From assembly GCA_964577145.1 (NCBI GenBank), contig CAZNXM010000058.1, forward strand, positions 1 to 6,931: DNA of 6,931 nt. Direction: 5' to 3'. Position 1 is the first letter of the stretch; each line of letters opens with the position of its first letter. The stretch comes from MGIIa-K1 sp964577145. GTDB lineage: Archaea > Thermoplasmatota > Poseidoniia > Poseidoniales > Poseidoniaceae. The position numbers and the translations under genes are program-made. This document shows, in pieces, positions 1 through 5,864 of the stretch. The notes under the pieces were generated by a model that saw only the letters and a list, made by a program, of their open reading frames with translations, did no database searches and was not told the origin of the DNA.

Positions 1-2
1 CT

Positions 3-812
3 TGGAGATTGATGCTCAGAGCCCTGCGTGGCGTAATCATCGAAAGGCTTGAACTTGCAACAAAAAGCAAGGACTGGTCTGATAACGAGCTCGCATCACG
101 TATCAGGTTTCGAATAATTGGCAGCCTTGAAAGGCAACGAGGAACAACACGCCTAATCGAAAGAAGGATTGGAGTGAGCAGCCGATTGAAGATGAAGGTC
201 GAGAATCAAGAGATCAACCGTTTAGTGGAAATCGCTAGTCATAGGTTCAATGCCGTAATGGCTTGCGAACCAATCTCTTCGATACTCGAAGGGAAAATCA
301 CCGATTGGTTCGTTGCAGATAGATTAGAGAAGACCTCTCTCAAACAATACAAATTGCATGTTGCACCTGATATCGCATGGAGAAAGGGGCGACGATGGCA
401 TTTGCTTAGGCTAGCGATGCAAGGTGGGAAAACTCCCGGTCCAGAAAGGGTGCTTGAGAGTATGTCAATGGTATTGTGGGCATTATCCAATACGGGGATG
501 CCTGTGCTTGCCGAGAGATATGAAGTCTCTAGCCTCACGTGGAATAGGGGTAGTTGGATAAAATGGTCGATGACTGCAAATGATGAACAGGTAAAGGCGG
601 CAACTGAATTGATCAAATCGGATATGAAAGCAATGTATGACCTTCACTACCGCTTAGGTCCAAGTTGTGACCTATCGCAGATGCCATTGGCAACTAATCG
701 GAGAAATTGCACAAATTGTGGACACGTCGATACTTGCCCAGGCGGAGAAGACTTGCATCGAGCACGGCTTGAGCAGTCTGCTTTGGAAATGGCAAAGGCT
801 ACCAAGTCCTAA
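3..812 (+). CDS. Cas4/AddB-like Fe-S (RecB-nuclease-related) protein, probably 5'-truncated, degenerate
   Basis: I do not recognise this protein by name. Its C-terminus has a C-x2-C-x5-C cluster (Cys234, 237, 243, counting from the TTG at 9) that matches the trailing Fe-S cysteines of Cas4/AddB-type PD-(D/E)XK nucleases. Upstream are an 'APD' at 119-121, then 'WRKGRRWHLLRL' where a D/E-x-K strand would be expected, then a helix with Glu150. That order resembles motifs II and III and the following helix of RecB-family nucleases, but the acidic residue and lysine of motif III are replaced, so nuclease activity is doubtful. Cys86 and Cys220 are further possible ligands. The frame is open to the left edge. 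An ATG at 12 follows GGAG (4-7) and could be the true start, but the usual first Fe-S cysteine lies before the GxxxH-like region in this family, so I suspect residues are missing outside the window. The gene lies 53 bp upstream of the acyltransferase on the same strand. The family call is an inference from motif layout only. Confidence 0.5.
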   Translation, partial: WRLMLRALRGVIIERLELATKSKDWSDNELASRIRFRIIGSLERQRGTTRLIERRIGVSSRLKMKVENQEINRLVEIASHRFNAVMACEPISSILEGKITDWFVADRLEKTSLKQYKLHVAPDIAWRKGRRWHLLRLAMQGGKTPGPERVLESMSMVLWALSNTGMPVLAERYEVSSLTWNRGSWIKWSMTANDEQVKAATELIKSDMKAMYDLHYRLGPSCDLSQMPLATNRRNCTNCGHVDTCPGGEDLHRARLEQSALEMAKATKS

Positions 813-817
813 TGCGG

Positions 818-827
818 ACTTTTATTC
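818..827 (+). promoter_or_regulatory. possible TATA-like box upstream of the acyltransferase gene
   Basis: An AT-rich run (ACTTTTATTC) sits in the 53-bp gap, about 42 nt before the ATG at 866. An archaeal TATA box here would place the transcript start near 850, giving a short leader. No Shine-Dalgarno sequence is visible before 866. The signal is weak, and the gene may instead be co-transcribed with the gene upstream. Confidence 0.25.
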
Positions 828-865
828 GGCGATTAAGTCAAAGTCTTGAATGACATGCCCCTACT

Positions 866-2488
866 ATGGAGTGGGCCAATGACGGAGATAATTCCGACGT
901 AACTCCAGGATATAGGCGGGTGAGAGCGGTCAACCGTGCCTTGATGGAAACTTGGTTTCGTGAGATCTCACTTGTCGATATTGATACCCTACCCGACGAG
1001 GGGGGGATTGTCTTCACCGCGTGGCATCCCGGTGGTCTAATCGACCCGATGTTGATGATGGCGAGCCTGCCCAACAAACTCACCTTCGCAGCCAAGCATA
1101 CTCTGTTCAAGGTCCCGATTCTCGGCCGAATAATGCGTATTGCTGGAGCGCAGCCAGTGCATCGCGCACAAGATATCGGTAAGACTGGAGGGGAGACGTC
1201 TGAGGGGCGGCGCTCAGCAAAGAATGACGGGTTAATCTCGACCTTAGGTGATGTTGTCGCTACTGGCGGGCGAGTGGTAATTTTCCCCGAAGGTGTGAGT
1301 CATCTAAAACCACATCCGACAAGGTTGCGCTCTGGAGCGGCCCGAATAATTCTACACGCCTCAAAGAAGGCCCGGCTTGAAGGACGGCCGCAGCCGCACA
1401 TCGTGCCGCTCGGTTTGCACTATAGTGACCAACACCAATTTCGCGAGCGAGTTAGTTTGCAGGTCAATCGCCCACTTCCTCTACCCCCCTTACCAAATGA
1501 GCAAGGTGCGCCGCAACCTAATGCTGAGGAAATTGAGGATTTTGGCGAACAAGCCAATGATAGAGCGTGGTGCCGCACCATTACCGAATTGTTACGACTT
1601 GAAATGGATCGTTGTAACCAAGCGCAGGAAACTTGGGAAGACCGTGAATTGGTGTGGCGGGCACGACGGATGATTCACGTCCATCGAGCGGCGGCTGGAC
1701 AAGCCCCGAGTGGACCTCTACCATTCTCACAAGCATTACTCGGCTCACGACGAGTTAGGGCTGCATGGCAATTCCAAGCGAAACACGACAACGAGCGAAC
1801 CGACCTGCTTGAATCTCGATTTAAGCAGCACCATTACGCGATGGAGAAACACGGGTTTCGCTCATGGGAAATTACCAATCGTGCTGAGAAAGTGAGCAAA
1901 CTAGCTTTTGTCAAGAATGTCGCTTACTGGATTTGGTCGATTTCGTGGATGCTCGGTATCGTTTCATGGGGTGCGATAATCGGCTCGATTCCACCTTACC
2001 TCTTTACGAGGGTAATTACCAATCGTCTGGCGAGAAACGAGGATAATAAGACCGGTGTAGGCTCTATGAAATTGCTCTTTTCCGTCGCTCTATACCCCAT
2101 ATGGTGGTTGGCTATCTCGCTACCAATCGGCTGGTATGTCGCTTCGCCGAATTCTCCGATTCAAAATGTGAATCTACCCAGTCTTATCCTACCGCTATTA
2201 ACGCAAATTCCATGGCAATTAGTCGCTATATTAGTGCTGTTTTGGTGGCCTCTTTCGGCTCGCTTACATCTCAAATTATTCGAGCGAGCGAGCCGTTCAT
2301 GGCGAGCACTGCGTTTGAATGTCAAACTGCGAAGCGGAGAGATCGATTGGCAGAACTTACTCGAAGAACACAACTCATTAGCACAAGAATTAGCAAGTAT
2401 CGGCGCTGGATTGATTCTACCTGGTGACGAAGACTGGAATGAGCCTGAAGTCGGAAAAGAAGACTGGCAAGTGGTGCAAGTTAGATAG
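866..2488 (+). CDS. PlsC-superfamily glycerolipid-type acyltransferase with C-terminal membrane domain
   Basis: This 540-residue protein probably transfers an acyl chain to a glycerol-3-phosphate or lysophospholipid-type acceptor at the membrane. The acyltransferase motifs appear in order: H54-P-G-G-L-I-D60 (an H-x5-D variant of block I, like the HPNxxxDP type of eukaryotic GPAT-like and some bacterial enzymes), G-A-Q-P-V-H-R100 (block II), F140-P-E-G143 (block III) and V180-P-L-G (block IV). Residues of about 205-345 are hydrophilic and charged. Three to four hydrophobic, Trp-rich segments follow at about 352-380, 402-427 and 438-463, then a charged tail. It is far longer than ordinary PlsC (about 240 residues), so the second half is an added membrane module. 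The start is the first ATG after an in-frame stop at 851-853, and no Shine-Dalgarno is seen. The exact substrate cannot be told from sequence. Such enzymes are unexpected in archaea with only ether lipids, but bacterial-like acyltransferases have been reported in Marine Group II archaea. Confidence 0.85.
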   Translation: MEWANDGDNSDVTPGYRRVRAVNRALMETWFREISLVDIDTLPDEGGIVFTAWHPGGLIDPMLMMASLPNKLTFAAKHTLFKVPILGRIMRIAGAQPVHRAQDIGKTGGETSEGRRSAKNDGLISTLGDVVATGGRVVIFPEGVSHLKPHPTRLRSGAARIILHASKKARLEGRPQPHIVPLGLHYSDQHQFRERVSLQVNRPLPLPPLPNEQGAPQPNAEEIEDFGEQANDRAWCRTITELLRLEMDRCNQAQETWEDRELVWRARRMIHVHRAAAGQAPSGPLPFSQALLGSRRVRAAWQFQAKHDNERTDLLESRFKQHHYAMEKHGFRSWEITNRAEKVSKLAFVKNVAYWIWSISWMLGIVSWGAIIGSIPPYLFTRVITNRLARNEDNKTGVGSMKLLFSVALYPIWWLAISLPIGWYVASPNSPIQNVNLPSLILPLLTQIPWQLVAILVLFWWPLSARLHLKLFERASRSWRALRLNVKLRSGEIDWQNLLEEHNSLAQELASIGAGLILPGDEDWNEPEVGKEDWQVVQVR

Positions 2489-2496
2489 TCAGATCC

Positions 2497-2504
2497 AATA
2501 TATA
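2497..2504 (+). promoter_or_regulatory. TATA box candidate upstream of the small ORF
   Basis: AATATATA starts 8 bases after the acyltransferase stop codon. Its centre is about 22 nt upstream of the ATG at 2523, close to the archaeal TATA-to-start distance (about 25 nt), so a leaderless or nearly leaderless transcript is predicted. It could also serve the Zn-ribbon gene through a longer leader. Confidence 0.45.
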
Positions 2505-2522
2505 CGATATGCTGGCATCAAT

Positions 2523-2630
2523 ATGAGTACCCAATTAAAGGCTCTCTTAGAGCAAGATTCCATTATTGTACAACAATCTATGGAAGACATTAGCATCGCT
2601 TTCGGAATCGACAAGTCTACCAAATCCTAA
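2523..2630 (+). CDS. candidate small protein, 35 residues, unknown function
   Basis: A 35-codon ORF (MSTQLKALLEQ at the start, GIDKSTKS at the end) lies between the acyltransferase and the Zn-ribbon gene. I do not recognise it. It is polar with alternating hydrophobic residues, so a short amphipathic helix is possible, and it has no Cys and no membrane segment. The frame is open further upstream to 2424, but that part overlaps the acyltransferase end. The ATG at 2523 fits a leaderless start from the TATA-like box at 2497-2504. Its last codons resemble those of the gene ending at 812. The alternative is an untranslated spacer or leader for the Zn-ribbon gene. Confidence 0.3.
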   Translation: MSTQLKALLEQDSIIVQQSMEDISIAFGIDKSTKS

Positions 2631-2643
2631 TGCTGGGTCAAAC

Positions 2644-2651
2644 TATTTATT
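2644..2651 (+). promoter_or_regulatory. TATA box candidate for the Zn-ribbon gene (leaderless)
   Basis: TATTTATT is centred about 25 nt before the ATG at 2673, the standard archaeal spacing for a transcript that begins at or next to the start codon. No Shine-Dalgarno precedes 2673, which agrees with leaderless translation. Confidence 0.45.
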
Positions 2652-2672
2652 GAATAATGGATTCCACTAGCC

Positions 2673-2882
2673 ATGGGACAATCATGGATTTGTGCAAAGT
2701 GTGAAAACACAACATATGTCAAAGATCAAATTAGAGTAACAGGTTCTGGATTGACTAGATTTTTGGATATCCAAAACAGAAAATTCACAGTAGTTTCGTG
2801 TGAGAGGTGCGGATACTCAGAGCTATACCGGGATTTCCCTGGAAGTGCAGCGGGAAATATTCTCGACTTCATGATAGGTTAG
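2673..2882 (+). CDS. Zn-ribbon protein, DUF2082 (zinc_ribbon_13-like) family
   Basis: This 69-residue protein has two zinc knuckles: C7-A-K-C10 near the N-terminus and C44-E-R-C47-G-Y in the middle. Between and after them are the family's features 'GSGLTRFLDIQNRKFTVVSC' (residues 25-44) and a C-terminal G-N-I-L-D-F-x-I-G. The whole layout and length match small proteins annotated as nucleic-acid-binding Zn-ribbon (DUF2082), whose biochemical role is unknown to me. Four cysteines would bind one zinc ion, and a nucleic-acid or protein contact role is inferred. It has its own TATA-like promoter. It runs convergently into tpiA: its TAG (2880-2882) overlaps the tpiA TAA (2879-2881), within a perfect hairpin. 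Confidence 0.85.
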   Translation: MGQSWICAKCENTTYVKDQIRVTGSGLTRFLDIQNRKFTVVSCERCGYSELYRDFPGSAAGNILDFMIG

Positions 2883-2894
2883 AGTAATCTAACC
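2877..2894. terminator. perfect hairpin across two convergent stop codons, possible bidirectional terminator
   Basis: A 7-bp perfect inverted repeat, GGTTAGA and TCTAACC, flanks a GTAA loop. In plus-strand RNA the loop is a GNRA-type tetraloop. The left arm contains both stop codons. No T-tract follows on either strand, so it is not a classic intrinsic terminator. It could act as a 3'-end stabiliser or processing site. Confidence 0.45.
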
Positions 2895-3538
2895 AAATCT
2901 GCGAGTACTGCTGCTGGGTCATTTGCTTTGGTCACACCACTTGCGAGTAGTACACCTTCAGCTCCAAGTTCAATCGCTTTAGCAACATCAGCACCATTTT
3001 TCACTCCAGCCCCGCAAAGAATGCGGACATCAGGATTGACATCCTTGACTACTGCAACAGTATCGGATACTATCGAAGGGTCAGCAGTTGTAACGGAGAT
3101 ATCTCCTCCGATTAATTCCGGAGGTTCTACTGCGATGAATGTTGGACCAAGGGCTGCTAATGCTCTAGCCTCATCGACATTTGCTGCACAAGCACAGATG
3201 GGAAATCCATCAGGAAGCATTGCCATTAGGTCTCGAACGTGGTCGATTGAAACTTTGTGCTCAGCGTGGTTGATGATTGTTCCAACCGCTCCTCTCTCGA
3301 TAGCCGTTTGTGGCTCTAGCCATCCAGTATGCGAGCCTTGACCGACCGGGTCAAGATGTTGGGACCAAACCTCTAATCCATCTACTGATGCAACCGCTCC
3401 AAGGTCGAAAGCACTGGCAACAGCAACCATTCTTGCTGATGTTTCAGTTGCGGCCATGTGTGCTGCAAGACTCTCTGCTGCGTGTCCTAATGCGGTCGTG
3501 TATGTCTTGAAATTCACGACTACTAGTGGTGCTGCCAT
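2879..3538 (-). CDS. tpiA: triosephosphate isomerase, archaeal type
   Basis: TpiA interconverts dihydroxyacetone phosphate and glyceraldehyde-3-phosphate in the cytosolic glycolysis/gluconeogenesis pathway. The 219-residue length from the ATG at 3538 matches the short archaeal form (about 220-228) rather than the bacterial form (about 250). Visible active-site parts are N9 and K11 in 'VVNFKTY', the electrophilic His91 in 'NHAEH', the catalytic base Glu138 in 'AVEPPELIG', and phosphate-gripping glycine loops at 'CGAGVKNG' (175-182) and 'GVLLASGV' (195-202). An upstream in-frame extension to 3628 would overlap the nucleotidyltransferase and precede the first beta strand, so I reject it. An ATG at 3553 is an alternative, adding five residues. 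A GGTGG lies 9 nt before the chosen ATG. The gene follows the nucleotidyltransferase by 40 bp and is probably co-transcribed with it. Confidence 0.93.
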   Translation of the reverse strand: MAAPLVVVNFKTYTTALGHAAESLAAHMAATETSARMVAVASAFDLGAVASVDGLEVWSQHLDPVGQGSHTGWLEPQTAIERGAVGTIINHAEHKVSIDHVRDLMAMLPDGFPICACAANVDEARALAALGPTFIAVEPPELIGGDISVTTADPSIVSDTVAVVKDVNPDVRILCGAGVKNGADVAKAIELGAEGVLLASGVTKANDPAAVLADLVRLL

Positions 3539-3578
3539 GTATTGGGCCACCATGTGGACACATTTGATGCCTACGGCA

Positions 3579-4550
3579 TCAGAAAGTTCCACCGGTCTGG
3601 ATATGTCCGTCTGGTACTGAAGCACCATGGTCGATTACTACATCGTGCAATTGAGCGCCTTCGCCAATGATGGCTCCTTCGCCAACTAAGCAACCTTCTA
3701 CAACCGCTCCATTAGCGATATGAGCGCCTTGGAGTAGAGTGGAATCTATGACCTCTCCTTCAATTGTGCAACCGGCTTGTACCATCGAATAAGCAGCCTT
3801 TGCCGAACCGGTTTCGACCCATGAATTACCTTGGATCATCCCGCTTGAGAATCTCCCCTCTGTAATACACGTACGTACTCCTTCGCTCCAGGAGTTTGGT
3901 GTACCTGCATCGATGAAATATCCTTGGAAGGGGAAACCGCTCAATCTCCCCTCTTCTGCAAGATGAGGGAATACATCTCGCTCCAAACTGTGCCGTCCTT
4001 GTGGCATGATGTCAAAGACGTCCTCCTCGAGGATGTATGAACCTGCGTTAATCAGATTTGAGAATACTTCCTCAGGCTTTGGTTTCTCCTTGAATTGAGT
4101 TACCATCGAATCATCATCAAGACCGACTATGCCGAATCTTGTCGGGTCCTCTACCTCCCATAGTGCAAGAGTGCCAGTCACTCCTTTGGAGTCATGTTGA
4201 GCAAGCATTGGTTCTAGGTTTAGAGATGAAACGATATCTCCATTGAAGCAGGCGAAACGTCCTGAAACTACGTCTCGGCAATTACCGAGAGCACCACCAG
4301 TACCAAGTGGCTCATCTTCTGGGACAATTCTGACATCGAAATCTACTTCTGCATCACGGAAGTATTGTTCAATCTGGTCTACCTTGTATCCCCCAGCCAC
4401 AATCACTTCGTCGACTAAATCTGCAGGAACTCCCTCAACTACGCGCTCTAACAAAGTACGGTCGAGCATTGGGAGGAGTGGTTTCGGAGTAGTATTGGTC
4501 CACGGCCGTAACCTCGAACCTATGCCTCCAGCGAGAACGACTACCTGCAT
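3579..4550 (-). CDS. sugar-1-phosphate nucleotidyltransferase (GDP-mannose/NDP-glucose pyrophosphorylase family)
   Basis: The protein (323 residues) should join a sugar-1-phosphate to an NTP to make an NDP-sugar and pyrophosphate, for glycan or protein glycosylation. The N-terminal Rossmann-like domain starts directly with 'MQVVVLAGGIGSRLRPWT' (1-18, the GxGxRLxPxT nucleotide loop), then KPLLP (23-27), LGTGGAL (82-88), the metal/sugar region NGD (103-105), EKP (155-157), NAGSYIL (168-174) and DAGTP (214-218). A left-handed beta-helix tail of hexapeptide-like turns covers about 260-316. Base and sugar specificity (mannose/GTP or glucose/UTP or dTTP) cannot be settled by eye. The start at 4550 is chosen because AGGTGG lies 8 nt upstream and the family begins at this beta strand; the in-frame ATG at 4619 would add a non-conserved basic extension. 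It is the first gene of a pair with tpiA and is divergent from sucC across about 104 bp. Confidence 0.88.
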   Translation of the reverse strand: MQVVVLAGGIGSRLRPWTNTTPKPLLPMLDRTLLERVVEGVPADLVDEVIVAGGYKVDQIEQYFRDAEVDFDVRIVPEDEPLGTGGALGNCRDVVSGRFACFNGDIVSSLNLEPMLAQHDSKGVTGTLALWEVEDPTRFGIVGLDDDSMVTQFKEKPKPEEVFSNLINAGSYILEEDVFDIMPQGRHSLERDVFPHLAEEGRLSGFPFQGYFIDAGTPNSWSEGVRTCITEGRFSSGMIQGNSWVETGSAKAAYSMVQAGCTIEGEVIDSTLLQGAHIANGAVVEGCLVGEGAIIGEGAQLHDVVIDHGASVPDGHIQTGGTF

Positions 4551-4613
4551 GGATACTGCCACCTGTAGATGGCACTTGAACCCAACCCTCAGACGTCGTG
4601 GCTTAATCGCATC

Positions 4614-4660
4614 ATTCAAGGAGGTCCCTCCGGTGGGCAGAACCGGAGAGGGACATGAAT
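4614..4660 (+). promoter_or_regulatory. hairpin enclosing the sucC ribosome binding site and start codon
   Basis: The left arm GTCCCTCCGGT (4624-4634) pairs with ACCGG (4642-4646) and AGGGAC (4649-4654). A 2-nt AG bulge interrupts the right arm, and the loop is the 7 nt at 4635-4641. The right arm holds the GGAGAGGG Shine-Dalgarno and ends directly before the sucC ATG at 4655. A lower 5-bp stem (ATTCA 4614-4618 with TGAAT 4656-4660) could extend pairing into the start codon. A strong AAGGAGGT (4618-4625) lies partly in the unpaired left internal loop. It may control translation, or be a DNA operator in this divergent region. No clear TATA box is seen for either divergent gene. Confidence 0.5.
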
Positions 4661-5863
4661 ATCCACGAATATCAAGGAAAAGCGCTGTTCAAAGCAAATG
4701 GCGTTTCAGTCCTAGAGGGAGTACACTGTACCGATGTAGCAGGAGCCCTTGCAGCATATGACAGACTTGGAAGCAAAGTTGTAGCTGTCAAGTCGCAAAT
4801 ACATGCTGGCGGTCGTGGAAAAGGAAATCTGTATCACCCTGAAACCAGAGAATTAGTCATGGAAGGTGGAGTGAAAATCGCTTTCTCCAGAGAAGAAGTT
4901 GAGAAGTATTCAAGCAATATTCTCGGCAATATGCTAGTGACTATTCAGTCTGGTGAAGAAGGGAAATTAGTCAATAACCTCTACATTGAATCCGGATGCG
5001 ATATCGCTCACGAATACTATCTTGCGCTACTTGTAGACCGTGAGGACAAGTCTGTTCTTATCATGGCCTCTACCGAAGGTGGAATGGACATTGAGCATGT
5101 TGCCGAACACACACCTGAAAAGATTCACAAGATCAACATCGACCCAAACGCAGGACTTCTAGGATTTCAAAAGCGAGATCTTGGAATGGCTTTGGGACTG
5201 TCGGGAGCATCCCTAAAATCATTCTTCAAAATGCTAGGAAAACTGTACGACCTCTTCATCTCCAATGATTGTGCTATGGTTGAAGTAAACCCCTTGGTGC
5301 GAACCGGCGCTGATGAAATGATTGCACTAGATGCAAAAGTCGGTTTCGATGAGAATGCCGAATTCCGTCACCGCGATTGGGATGACCTTCGAGACCTCTC
5401 AGAGGAAGAAGATGTTGAAACTAGAGCAAAGGAGACTGGACTATCTTATGTCAAACTCGATGGAAATATCGGGTGCTTAGTCAATGGTGCTGGTCTAGCA
5501 ATGGCAACCATGGACGTCATCAAATTATACGGTGGAGAACCGGCAAATTTCCTTGATGTCGGAGGCGGTGCTGATGAAGAACAAGTCAAGACCGCTTTCT
5601 CTATTATTCTAGAAGACCCGAATGTGAAAGGGATTCTAGTCAACATCTTTGGTGGAATCATGCGTTGCGATATAATAGCACGAGGAGTCATTGCCGCTAC
5701 AAAGGCTCTGAGCCTAGATGTGCCCTTAGTAGTACGTTTAGCCGGAACCAATGTCGATGAAGGCAAGGCTATTCTCGCAGAATCCGGACTCAACATTCAT
5801 CCTGCTGATGATTTGGCTGAAGGCGCACAGAAAATTGTTGCATTAATTGGCGGAGGTGTTTGA
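4655..5863 (+). CDS. sucC: succinyl-CoA ligase (ADP/GDP-forming) beta subunit
   Basis: SucC is the nucleotide-binding beta subunit of succinyl-CoA synthetase, which couples succinyl-CoA and succinate interconversion to NTP formation in the TCA cycle, working with SucD. The 402-residue protein opens with the family signature 'MNIHEYQGKALF' and has an ATP-grasp fold: 'AGGRGK' (51-56, with Arg54), Mg-binding Asn212 in 'EVNPLV' and Asp226 in 'ALDAKVGF'. Its C-terminal ligase domain shows 'DGNIGCLVNGAGLAMATMD' (269-287), 'DVGGGA' (301-306), 'GGIMRCD' (333-339) and 'VRLAGTNVDEG' (360-370). It is slightly longer than the E. coli protein (388). Whether it uses ADP or GDP cannot be judged by eye. The start has GGAG 7-10 nt upstream, although this site lies in a hairpin. 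Its TGA is one base before the sucD ATG. Confidence 0.96.
   Translation: MNIHEYQGKALFKANGVSVLEGVHCTDVAGALAAYDRLGSKVVAVKSQIHAGGRGKGNLYHPETRELVMEGGVKIAFSREEVEKYSSNILGNMLVTIQSGEEGKLVNNLYIESGCDIAHEYYLALLVDREDKSVLIMASTEGGMDIEHVAEHTPEKIHKINIDPNAGLLGFQKRDLGMALGLSGASLKSFFKMLGKLYDLFISNDCAMVEVNPLVRTGADEMIALDAKVGFDENAEFRHRDWDDLRDLSEEEDVETRAKETGLSYVKLDGNIGCLVNGAGLAMATMDVIKLYGGEPANFLDVGGGADEEQVKTAFSIILEDPNVKGILVNIFGGIMRCDIIARGVIAATKALSLDVPLVVRLAGTNVDEGKAILAESGLNIHPADDLAEGAQKIVALIGGGV
5852..5857 (+). promoter_or_regulatory. sucD Shine-Dalgarno inside the sucC 3' end
   Basis: GGAGGT lies 7 nt before the sucD ATG at 5865, inside the final Gly-Gly-Val codons of sucC. It fixes 5865 as the start instead of the in-frame ATG at 5847. 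It suggests re-initiation and balanced synthesis of the two subunits. Confidence 0.75.
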
Positions 5864-5864
5864 A

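Noticed and set aside
2493..2518. Imperfect dyad around the TATA-like sequence as an operator
   Set aside because: The pairing is short, AT-only and broken; it is expected from an ATAT-rich stretch.
3484..3495. Third copy of the GTCCTAATGCGG core found near 807
   Set aside because: It lies within tpiA coding sequence on the opposite strand (Thr-Ala-Leu-Gly-His), with no gene end nearby; probably chance.
3539..3628. N-terminal extension of tpiA up to 3628
   Set aside because: It would overlap the upstream nucleotidyltransferase by 50 bp and add 30 residues before the first TIM-barrel strand, unlike the family.
4551..4619. N-terminal extension of the nucleotidyltransferase to 4619
   Set aside because: The family begins with the beta strand MQVVVLAGG, and a Shine-Dalgarno-like AGGTGG precedes the 4550 ATG.
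4243..4761. 172-codon open frame opposite the nucleotidyltransferase
   Set aside because: It has a Ser/Thr/Arg-rich sequence with no recognisable motif, lies antisense to a well-supported gene and runs into sucC. Only its last part, from GTG 4633, is noted as a possible leader ORF.
5847..5864. Upstream in-frame ATG for sucD at 5847
   Set aside because: It overlaps sucC, and the GGAGGT at 5852 is correctly placed for the ATG at 5865.
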